A DNA stretch of 12,618 nucleotides from RGIG8745 sp964554265 (lineage in GTDB: Bacteria > Bacteroidota > Bacteroidia > Bacteroidales > Bacteroidaceae): the NCBI GenBank assembly GCA_964554265.1, contig CAZKOB010000107.1:1-12618 (forward strand), read 5' to 3'. Shown here in pieces: positions 6,973-12,618 of the stretch. Both the position numbers and the translations under genes were made by a program. Position 1 is the first letter of the stretch. Every line of letters begins with the position of its first letter. The notes below the pieces were generated by a model that saw nothing but the letters and a program-made list of their open reading frames with translations, did not search any database and was not told the origin of the DNA.

Positions 6973-6991
6973 GAGGCGGAAAAACTGCCTC
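6973..6991 (+). promoter_or_regulatory. Hairpin in the rplM leader
   Basis: GAGGCGG pairs with CTGCCTC (one G-U) around loop AAAAA, close to the predicted transcript start. Its place in a ribosomal-protein leader suggests autoregulation or 5'-end protection, but this is inference only. Confidence 0.4.
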
Positions 6992-7096
6992 TGCATCAGT
7001 GTGTAGATAGTGAATCCTATTAGCCGGGAACACGGTCTGTGAATCACTGATAATAAATTAACGAATTAGTAGAAAAAAACAAACAAGATTTAAAGA

Positions 7097-7558
7097 ATGA
7101 ACACTTTAAGTTTCAAGACACATTTTGCAACTAAAGAAGAAGCAAAGAAAGAATGGGTTGTCGTAGACGCTGAAGGTCAGGTTCTCGGACGTCTTAGTGC
7201 AAAGGTTGCGAAGATTCTTCGTGGTAAGTACAAGCCTTGCTTCACACCTAACCAGGATTGTGGTGACAATGTCATCATCATCAATGCTGACAAAATCGTT
7301 GTGACAGGCAATAAGGCTACTCAGAAGGAGTATATCACATTCTCAGGCTATCCAAGCGGACAGCACAGAGTTTCTTACGAAAACTTCACAAAGAGATATC
7401 AGGGTTATGAGAGAATTATCCGCCACGCGGTGAAGGGCATGCTCCCTAAAGGCCGTCTCGGTGCGAAAGTTCTCAAGAACCTTTATGTATATACGGGCAA
7501 TGAGCACAAGCATGAAGCACAGAGTCCTAAGACAATAGATATTAACTTGTTAAAATAA
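7097..7558 (+). CDS. rplM: 50S ribosomal protein L13
   Basis: The 153-residue protein contains the L13 signature region: WVVVDAEGQVLGRLSAKVAKIL near residue 20, GDNVIIINADKI, VTGNKATQKEY, and RHAVKGMLPKGRLGAKVLKNLYVY. It is a primary rRNA-binding protein of the large subunit. The ATG follows an A-rich leader without a clear Shine-Dalgarno site, usual for this phylum. rpsI follows 13 bp after the stop, so the two are one operon. Confidence 0.98.
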   Translation: MNTLSFKTHFATKEEAKKEWVVVDAEGQVLGRLSAKVAKILRGKYKPCFTPNQDCGDNVIIINADKIVVTGNKATQKEYITFSGYPSGQHRVSYENFTKRYQGYERIIRHAVKGMLPKGRLGAKVLKNLYVYTGNEHKHEAQSPKTIDINLLK

Positions 7559-7571
7559 TAAACTAAGATAT

Positions 7572-7958
7572 ATGGAAGTAATTAACGCATTGGGCCGCCG
7601 TAAAAGTGCTGTCGCACGTATATATATGAAAGAAGGCACAGGAAAAATTACTATCAACAAACGTGACCTCAAGGAATATTTCCCATCTGAGCTCGTTCAG
7701 TACGTTGTTAAGCAGCCGCTCAATCTTCTTAATGTTGCTGAGAAGTATGATATAAAGGTGAACCTTTATGGTGGTGGTTATACAGGACAGTCTCAGGCTC
7801 TCCGTCTTGCTATTGCGCGTGCTCTTGTTAAGATTAACGCAGATGACAAGAAGGCTCTTCGTGCTGAAGGATTTATGACTCGTGACTCACGTGCTGTAGA
7901 GCGTAAGAAGCCGGGACAGCCAAAGGCACGCCGCAAGTTCCAGTTCAGCAAGCGTTAA
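7572..7958 (+). CDS. rpsI: 30S ribosomal protein S9
   Basis: The 128-residue protein begins MEVINALGRRKSAVARIYM, contains the GGGYTGQSQALRLAIARAL core, and ends in the basic tail KARRKFQFSKR that reaches toward the P-site tRNA in S9 proteins. Length and order are typical. It is co-transcribed with rplM. No terminator is evident after the stop, so read-through into rpsB is possible. Confidence 0.98.
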   Translation: MEVINALGRRKSAVARIYMKEGTGKITINKRDLKEYFPSELVQYVVKQPLNLLNVAEKYDIKVNLYGGGYTGQSQALRLAIARALVKINADDKKALRAEGFMTRDSRAVERKKPGQPKARRKFQFSKR

Positions 7959-8000
7959 TATTCGGGCATCAACGGATTTATCGTTTAGCATCTAAATCAC

Positions 8001-8102
8001 ATCGACTTTTTCGATACAGATCGGAAGATTACTTTGTGGTTGGTTTTTTCAAGTAAAACTAAAAAAGAAAGTAAACAATCTGCCGGTATATTGTCTGCCG
8101 GC
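8001..8102 (+). promoter_or_regulatory. rpsB leader with possible promoter and two hairpins
   Basis: The 165-bp rpsI-rpsB gap holds ATCGA/TCGAT around CTTTT (8001-8015), a near-consensus -7 element TTACTTTG (8029-8036), and GCCGG/CCGGC with an 11-nt loop (8082-8102). The last hairpin contains the direct repeat CTGCCGG (8080-8086 and 8095-8101) and ends 21 nt before the ATG. A leader that binds S2 is possible but unproven. Confidence 0.4.
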
Positions 8103-8123
8103 AAAATAAATAAAAAAACAGAT

Positions 8124-8939
8124 ATGTCAAGAACAAGTTTTGATACATTGCTCGAAGCAGGTTGCCACTTTGGTCACCTCAAAAGAAAGTGGAATCCGGC
8201 TATGGCTCCTTATATTTTCATGGAGCGTAATGGCATCCATATAATCGACTTGCATAAGACTGTTGCTAAGATTGATAATGCAGCAGAGGCTCTCAAGCAG
8301 ATAGCAAAGAGCGGAAAGAAAATCTTATTTGTTGCTACTAAAAAACAGGCTAAGGAAATTGTTGCAGAGAAAGCGGCTTCGGTTGCAATGCCTTATGTCA
8401 TCGAGCGTTGGCCGGGCGGTATGCTTACCAACTTCCCTACAATCCGTAAGGCTGTAAAGAAGATGGCCAATATCGATAAGCTTATAGCCGACGGTACGTA
8501 TGACAAGCTTTCTAAGAGAGAGAACTTGCAGATACGTCGTAAGCGTGCAAAGCTTGAGAAGAATCTTGGGTCGATAGCAGATCTTTCACGTCTTCCGGCC
8601 GCTTTGTTCGTTGTCGACGTCATGAAGGAGAATATAGCTGTGCGTGAGGCTAATCGTCTTGGTATTCCTGTATTCGGTATCGTCGATACAAATTCCAACC
8701 CGAACAACATCGACTATGTCATACCTGCAAATGATGACGCTACAAAGTCTATCGAAATCATCGTTGATGCTTGCTGTGCAGCTATAGCAGAAGGCATTGA
8801 AGAGCGTAAGGCAGAAAAGGTAGATATGGAAGTTGCCGGTGAAGGTGAGGCCAAGCCGCGCAGAAATCGTAGCAAGGCTCGTGTTGAAAAACCGGCTGAG
8901 GCTCCGGCTGCAGAGGCTGAAGTTGTAGAGGAGGCTTAA
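8124..8939 (+). CDS. rpsB: 30S ribosomal protein S2
   Basis: The 271-residue protein begins MSRTSFDTLLEAGCHFGHLK, the conserved S2 start. The frame is open upstream to an ATG at 8034, but those 30 extra codons are outside the family and cover the leader hairpin, so the internal ATG was chosen. Core motifs include FVATKKQAKEIV, PYVIERWPGGMLTNFPTIRK and GIPVFGIVDTNSNPN, and DYVIPANDDA. The last ~40 residues are rich in Glu, Ala and basic patches (AEAPAAEAEVVEEA), a variable tail. tsf follows after 273 bp, with a strong terminator between them. Confidence 0.97.
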   Translation: MSRTSFDTLLEAGCHFGHLKRKWNPAMAPYIFMERNGIHIIDLHKTVAKIDNAAEALKQIAKSGKKILFVATKKQAKEIVAEKAASVAMPYVIERWPGGMLTNFPTIRKAVKKMANIDKLIADGTYDKLSKRENLQIRRKRAKLEKNLGSIADLSRLPAALFVVDVMKENIAVREANRLGIPVFGIVDTNSNPNNIDYVIPANDDATKSIEIIVDACCAAIAEGIEERKAEKVDMEVAGEGEAKPRRNRSKARVEKPAEAPAAEAEVVEEA

Positions 8940-8966
8940 TCGATAAGATGACGAAATAAGGACATC

Positions 8967-9019
8967 AAAATTAAAAGTTGCCATAGACGCGATGTGCCCA
9001 AGCAACTTTTAATTTTTTT
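8967..9019 (+). terminator. Strong terminator between rpsB and tsf
   Basis: A perfect 15-bp stem joins AAAATTAAAAGTTGC (8967-8981) to its reverse complement (9002-9016), with a 20-nt loop and a T-run continuing to 9019. The A-tract on the 5' side means it could work in both directions. Confidence 0.88.
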
Positions 9020-9212
9020 AAGGCCTTGCGATTTAAGGTGCGTGTTTGTCTTTCTCAAAAACAATAATTCCATAAAGGCAAAGTTGCAACAGGATGGATA
9101 GGGTCTGTGAGGGGCTAATGAGGCATTCCGGCAGGAACTGCAGGCTTGATAATGGTTCTCTATCTTGAAAGAACGTGGAACTTTGTGTAACTTAAATAAA
9201 AAATAAAGAACA

Positions 9213-10205
9213 ATGGCTATTACATTAACAGAAATCAATAAGCTCCGTCAGAAAACACAGGCAGGTCTTATGGACTGCAAGAAGGCTCTTACCGAGGCTG
9301 ATGGCGACATGGAGGCTGCGATGGAGATTCTTCGTAAGAAAGGTCAGTTGGTGGCCGCAAAACGCTCAGATCGTGAAGCTGCCGAAGGTTGTGTGCTTGC
9401 TAAAGTAGACGGAAACTTTGGTGCTATGATTGCCCTCAAATGTGAGACCGACTTTGTTGCAAAAAATGCTGATTTCGTAGCACTTGCAAATGCAATCATG
9501 GATGCGGCTGTAGCTAACAAGTGTAAATCGCTTGATGAGGTGAAGGCACTTGTAATAGATGGAACAACTGTGGCAGACGCTGTAGTTAACCGTTCCGGTG
9601 TTACGGGTGAAAAAATGGAACTTGACGGATATGCAGTTGTGGAAGGTGAGCAGGTTGTAGCTTATAATCACATGAATGGCAATTTCCTCTGTACCCTTGT
9701 TGCTCTTAACAAGGAAGCTGACGCTACTGTCGGAAAGAACATCGCTATGCAGATTGCAGCCATGTCTCCAATTGCGCTTAATGAAGAGGCTATCTCAGAT
9801 GAAGCTAAGGCAGCAGAGTTGAAGTCTATTATTGAGAAAACTAAGGAAGACGAGGTTAAGAAGGCTGTTGAAGTGGCTGTCAAGAAAGCCGGAATCAATC
9901 CGAATCATGTTGACAGCGAAGATCATATCGCTTCTAATACAACAAAGGGCTATATTACAGAGGAACAGGCTGATCAGGCACGCAAAATCATAGCATCTGT
10001 AAGCGTTTCTGCACGTGAAAGTCTTAATGAAAAGAAGATTGAGATGATTGCACAGGGCCGTCTCAACAAATATTATAAGGAGGTTTGTCTTCTCAATCAG
10101 GCTTATATCGACGACAGCAAGGTTTCTGTCGCTCAGTATCTGCAGAGTGTGGACAAAGAACTTACTGTAACGGATTTCAAGCGTTATACTCTTCGTGCCG
10201 AATAA
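9213..10205 (+). CDS. tsf: Elongation factor Ts
   Basis: The 330-residue guanine-nucleotide exchange factor for EF-Tu acts in the cytoplasm. Its N-terminal UBA-like domain reads ITLTEINKLRQKTQAGLMDC followed by KKALTEADGDMEAAMEILRK. The TDFVAKN motif at residues 79-85, which inserts near the EF-Tu nucleotide site, is intact. Two core-domain repeats follow, the second with a long Lys/Glu-rich helical part (about 185-225), and QGRLNKYYKEVCLLNQAYI is the typical C-terminal module. It is longer than the ~280-residue proteobacterial protein. It probably has its own promoter in the 9020-9212 gap, where GAACTTTG (9178-9185) is a weak -7 candidate. Confidence 0.97.
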   Translation: MAITLTEINKLRQKTQAGLMDCKKALTEADGDMEAAMEILRKKGQLVAAKRSDREAAEGCVLAKVDGNFGAMIALKCETDFVAKNADFVALANAIMDAAVANKCKSLDEVKALVIDGTTVADAVVNRSGVTGEKMELDGYAVVEGEQVVAYNHMNGNFLCTLVALNKEADATVGKNIAMQIAAMSPIALNEEAISDEAKAAELKSIIEKTKEDEVKKAVEVAVKKAGINPNHVDSEDHIASNTTKGYITEEQADQARKIIASVSVSARESLNEKKIEMIAQGRLNKYYKEVCLLNQAYIDDSKVSVAQYLQSVDKELTVTDFKRYTLRAE

Positions 10206-10240
10206 CCGGCGCTATTGTTTTCACGCATATAACCGAGTAT

Positions 10241-10279
10241 AATAGACAAGGGGTGTTTTATGAACACTCCTTGTCTATT
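10241..10279 (+). terminator. Terminator after tsf
   Basis: Arms 10241-10257 and 10263-10279 form a 17-bp stem with one G-U pair and a five-base loop. The T-run after it is short and interrupted, so termination may be partial. Confidence 0.75.
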
Positions 10280-10524
10280 TGGGAATGTTTTATTGAGGGA
10301 ATGGACGGTTTATGTGGATAATCTATGTAACGAGACGCGAGGCGAGGATAAAATGAACGTATAATTCTGGACTACTCAGAAGAAAATCGCTAAGTGTAAT
10401 ATAGGGAACATAGGAATAGGTTTGATGACTTGTCCCTTATGAATTGCGGTTTTAGTGTATAAAGACTTCATATTGTGTAACTTTCTGACTAAAAAAATTC
10501 GTTACATATATATTTTTTTTTGAT
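10280..10524. other. Gene-free stretch upstream of the ompA-family promoter
   Basis: I see no gene, RNA gene or strong secondary structure here. It ends in an AT-rich tract just before the predicted promoter. Confidence 0.4.
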
Positions 10525-10528
10525 TTTG

Positions 10529-10560
10529 TTGCTCTTTATCAAATAAAAACATTACTTTTG
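10529..10560 (+). promoter_or_regulatory. Predicted promoter of the OmpA-family gene
   Basis: TTG at 10529-10531 and the exact TAnnTTTG element TACTTTTG at 10553-10560 are 21 nt apart. Transcription would begin near 10567, about 185 nt before the chosen ATG, giving an unusually long leader. Confidence 0.72.
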
Positions 10561-10571
10561 CACTAATTTTC

Positions 10572-10652
10572 AAAAGTAATAACGCTTAAGGGAATCTTGT
10601 GCTCAAATACAAAAGGTTTTCAATATGTGTTTAAGCTATTATTGTTACTTTT
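10572..10652 (+). promoter_or_regulatory. Long stem-loop in the ompA-family 5' leader
   Basis: AAAAGTAA (10572-10579) pairs with TTACTTTT (10645-10652), and GCTTAA (10584-10589) with TTAAGC (10631-10636), bringing the start of the leader against its middle. Such a fold could stabilise an abundant outer-membrane mRNA. Function is inferred. Confidence 0.45.
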
Positions 10653-10752
10653 TCAGAAAAGGGGAGGTTTTATGTGAACATAATAGCTCTTATGATTGTT
10701 CCATATAACATGAGTGTGAATTTTGAAATTATTGTTTTATAAAAAAGTGTTT

Positions 10753-11907
10753 ATGAAAAAGTTAATGATTGCACTGGCTTTTGCTGGTATGGGTGCTGTA
10801 GCTAATGCACAGTCTACCTCAATTGAAACTCCTTCAAAGTATACTGTCGCTACAAACTCGTTTTGGAGCAATTGGTATATCCAAGTAGGTGTTGATATGT
10901 CATTGCAGAATCCTTATGGCAAGGATTTCAGCGATGTTTTTCCTAACGGAAAGTCATTCGGTGTTGATCTCGCCATTGGTAAGTGGTTTACTCCTGGCAT
11001 CGGTGTGCGTGGCAAGTTGAATTGGGAGAACGGTCTTCTTAAGGCAAACCGTCCTCATAACTATTGGACATCGGACGGTGACAAGGGTGGATACCTTGGC
11101 ATGTATTTTGATACTCAGTTCAATCTCAGCAATTTGCTTTGCGGATATAACGAAAATCGTGTGTGGAACCTCATTGCATATCCACGTATGGGTGTAATCC
11201 GCAACTATGAGAATAACAAGTATACTCCGGCTTTGGGTGTTGGTATCGAGAATACATGGAAGGTGAGCAAGCTCGTCAATATCTATCTTGATGCTGCTTA
11301 TACATTTACTACAGGTGCTTATTCTGTGACTGACAATGATCACAGCAGTACAAACACTAACGGAATTCTTTCTATCGACCTTGGTGTTCAGTTTAATCTT
11401 GGAAAGAGCACTTGGACAAAGGCTGTATCTGTAGATGCATACAATGCACTCGCAGCTTCAAGCGAAGAGGCTCTTGCTAAGCTCCGTTCTGATCTTGATG
11501 CAGAGCGCAGAAGAAATGAGGACCTTCAGGCTCGTCTTGCAAAGGCTCCTAAGAATACAGCAGCAGCTGCTGCTACTCAGACTGTCATAGCAAGCGCTGC
11601 ATCTTCTGTATTCTTTAATATCAATTCTTCTAAGATTGTTTCTAAGAAAGATCTTATCAATCTTGAAGCTGTTGCCGCTGCTGCAAAGAATTCAAGTGCA
11701 AAGGTTCTTGTAACAGGTACTGCTGATAGCAAGACTGGTTCTTCTGCTTACAACCAGAAACTTTCAGAGGCTCGTGCTAAGGCTGTAGCTGACGAACTTG
11801 TGAACTTGGGTGTTAGCCGTGATAAGATTGAAGTTAAGGGTGTTGGCGGTGTTAACGACGTTACCCCATACAACCTCAACCGTCGTGCTATTGTAGAATT
11901 GAAATAA
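10753..11907 (+). CDS. OmpA-family outer-membrane protein
   Basis: With the ATG at 10753 the protein has 384 residues and begins with a clear signal peptide (MKKLMIALAFAGMGAVANA, cut near residue 19). An upstream in-frame TTG at 10723 would bury it, so it was not used. Residues about 20-225 are rich in alternating aromatic and polar strands (for example WSNWYIQVGVDMSLQNP), as in an outer-membrane beta-barrel. Residues about 237-275 form a charged helical linker (SEEALAKLRSDLDAERRR), followed by an Ala-rich stretch. Residues 285-384 are an OmpA C-terminal domain (SVFFNINSSKI, NQKLSEARAKAVADELVNLG, YNLNRRAIVEL) expected to bind peptidoglycan. The gene stands alone with its own promoter, long leader and terminator, which suggests high expression. 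Confidence 0.93.
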   Translation: MKKLMIALAFAGMGAVANAQSTSIETPSKYTVATNSFWSNWYIQVGVDMSLQNPYGKDFSDVFPNGKSFGVDLAIGKWFTPGIGVRGKLNWENGLLKANRPHNYWTSDGDKGGYLGMYFDTQFNLSNLLCGYNENRVWNLIAYPRMGVIRNYENNKYTPALGVGIENTWKVSKLVNIYLDAAYTFTTGAYSVTDNDHSSTNTNGILSIDLGVQFNLGKSTWTKAVSVDAYNALAASSEEALAKLRSDLDAERRRNEDLQARLAKAPKNTAAAAATQTVIASAASSVFFNINSSKIVSKKDLINLEAVAAAAKNSSAKVLVTGTADSKTGSSAYNQKLSEARAKAVADELVNLGVSRDKIEVKGVGGVNDVTPYNLNRRAIVELK

Positions 11908-11929
11908 GAGATAGAATAGCGAAATAAAG

Positions 11930-11961
11930 AAAAACCGTCTGGCTTTTGTCAGGCGGTTTTT
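11930..11961 (+). terminator. Terminator of the OmpA-family gene
   Basis: AAAAACCGTCTG pairs with CAGGCGGTTTTT (one U-G pair) around an 8-nt loop, and the 3' arm supplies the T-run. The A-tract on the 5' side would also allow action on the minus strand, against the IS remnant. Confidence 0.92.
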
Positions 11962-11999
11962 GCTGTTTTTGGGGCTTTCCGAAAACTCCGTTGAGATGT

Positions 12000-12093
12000 T
12001 AAAAATTCCTTGTACTGGTAGGACAGGTTCTTTCCGTTGATGCCGTAATGCCGGTCTATGGAACAGATGCTCTCGGCCGTTATCTCAATCTGT
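12000..12093 (-). pseudogene. Truncated start of a transposase ORF
   Basis: On the minus strand, one frame reads QIEITAESICSIDRHYGING followed by KNLSYQYKEFL and then loses resemblance at about 12000. This looks like the first ~30 residues of the catalytic ORF of a two-ORF Bacteroidota insertion sequence (ISAon1-like, from memory). The rest, including the DDE domain, is missing, and OmpA-gene flanking sequence takes its place. It overlaps the stop of the accessory ORF in a different frame. Confidence 0.6.
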
Positions 12094-12469
12094 ACCTTTT
12101 AAAAAAGCAGCGAACTCCGGACTCAGTTTGCTGCCTTCTTCCGCCAGATCGTAGTCATAGACAAACGTGCTGCCATCGGACTTGTCAATCCACTTCCTGC
12201 GCTTGACATGGAGATAGACTGCTTTGCCACGGATGGGGAAGTCCTGTACAACACTCTCTTCCGCAAAACCATGGTTCCTTTGTGCCTTTGAGGTAATCCT
12301 CACGGCTCATGTACTCACGCTCCTCAAGCCGGTAATCAAGTCTGGAGGGGCTCTCTTGGTAATCGATAAAATCAAAGTTCTCTGTTATCAGCTCAGGGAA
12401 CACCGTCTTTAATGCTTGCCATTGTTTCATACCGGCAGAGATTAGCTTTTTATGGACTTTTGTTAACAA
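12085..12469 (-). pseudogene. Frameshifted IS accessory ORF (transposase N-terminal region)
   Basis: Two overlapping minus-strand frames join into one ~127-residue protein if a single base is removed in the AAA at about 12279-12281. The first part reads MLTKVHKKLISAGMKQWQAL through EEREYMSREDYLKGT; the second continues RNHGFAEESVVQDFPIRGKA, VYLHVKRRKWIDKSDGSTF and SPEFAAFLKGTD. The DFPIRGKAVYLHVKRRKW core recalls the N-terminal region proteins encoded ahead of the transposase in ISAon1-type elements. With the frameshift and the truncated ORF behind it, the element should be inactive. Confidence 0.7.
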
Positions 12470-12526
12470 CTGAACTTTTTTCTTTTTTTTTGCCCCTTTT
12501 TGTTTATAAGTTGAAAAAAATATGGT
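12470..12526. other. Junction between two IS remnants
   Basis: The 57-bp T-rich gap separates the transposase stop on the right from the accessory ORF start. An imperfect inverted repeat (TGAACTTTTTTC at 12471-12482 with 12513-12529) spans it and may be a remnant of terminal repeats or a terminator. IS ends could not be fixed. Confidence 0.35.
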
Positions 12527-12618
12527 TCATCCTACATTTCGAGTGATACGGCAATCATGTAGCGCGAACAGCCTTAGTTCAAAATATCTTTCATCTCTGA
12601 ATCCGTATGCATTTCTCT
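12527..12618 (-). CDS. Transposase C-terminus, partial at the window edge
   Basis: The minus-strand frame entering from the right edge reads RNAYGFRDERYFELRLFALH then DCRITRNVG and stops (TCA at 12527-12529 on the plus strand). This is the usual C-terminal ending of ISL3/ISAon1-like transposases, as I recall it. The catalytic region lies outside the window, so whether the gene is intact cannot be told. It points the same way as the truncated remnant beside it. Confidence 0.65.
   Translation of the reverse strand, partial: RNAYGFRDERYFELRLFALHDCRITRNVG

Noticed and set aside
6659..7033. 124-codon minus-strand ORF before rplM
   Set aside because: It is antisense to R3, R2 and the rplM leader, and no coding signal is seen.
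8034..8123. Longer N-terminus for S2
   Set aside because: The 30 extra residues are absent from the family and cover a promoter-like site and a hairpin.
10280..10524. tRNA or other classic RNA gene in the tsf-ompA gap
   Set aside because: No cloverleaf arms, T-loop motif or known RNA signature was seen.
10723..10752. TTG start for the OmpA-family gene
   Set aside because: The ATG at 10753 gives a standard signal peptide directly; the extension would add a basic hydrophobic leader before it.
12093..12110. Programmed -1 frameshift site T TTT TTA at the end of the IS accessory ORF
   Set aside because: The heptamer is in the right frame, but a -1 shift reaches a stop after six codons; the transposase frame is the +1 (or -2) one.

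Overview
The window looks like a chromosomal segment from a Bacteroidota bacterium, most likely Prevotellaceae. Supporting signs are promoters of the Bacteroidota type (a TTTG or TTG about 19-21 nt upstream of TAnnTTTG), A/T-rich start regions without strong Shine-Dalgarno sites, the rplM-rpsI-rpsB-tsf order, a periplasmic dipeptidyl peptidase IV, and an OmpA-family porin with an N-terminal barrel and C-terminal peptidoglycan-binding domain. The genus is an inference from these signs and was not tested by a search.

Left part (1-1943). Positions 1-298 hold one copy of a dispersed non-coding repeat (R1). Two minus-strand genes follow at 431-1842, probably one operon. Both encode DUF4230-type proteins, one a predicted lipoprotein and one with a single membrane anchor.

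Centre-left (1944-5680). On the plus strand lie a secreted S9B dipeptidyl peptidase IV, ended by a strong terminator, and then a hexameric-type glutamate dehydrogenase with its own near-consensus promoter. The dehydrogenase cofactor motif looks NAD-type. Together they suggest peptide and amino-acid use: the peptidase releases dipeptides outside the inner membrane, and the dehydrogenase links glutamate to 2-oxoglutarate and ammonia in the cytoplasm.

Gene-free patch (5681-7096). This is the most unusual part. It holds (a) a ~137-bp terminator-bearing repeat (R2) in two direct copies, one right after the dehydrogenase and one before rplM; (b) a short element (R3) in two inverted copies, one carrying a perfect 30-bp palindrome; (c) a second copy of R1, preceded by a 22-nt-period tandem repeat; and (d) the rplM promoter and leader. 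The R1 copies keep the same hairpins, with one paired base change, so R1 may be a structured RNA or DNA element. I see no protein-coding system here.

Translation block (7097-10205). rplM and rpsI form a tight pair. rpsB has its own leader. tsf follows after an unusually strong terminator. rpsB is called from an internal ATG, not the longest frame.

Right part (10206-12618). After the tsf terminator there is a promoter with a ~190-nt leader, then the OmpA-family gene and its terminator. The last 600 bp hold decayed minus-strand insertion-sequence remnants: a frameshifted accessory ORF, a truncated start of a transposase ORF, and, entering from the right edge, the C-terminus of another transposase.
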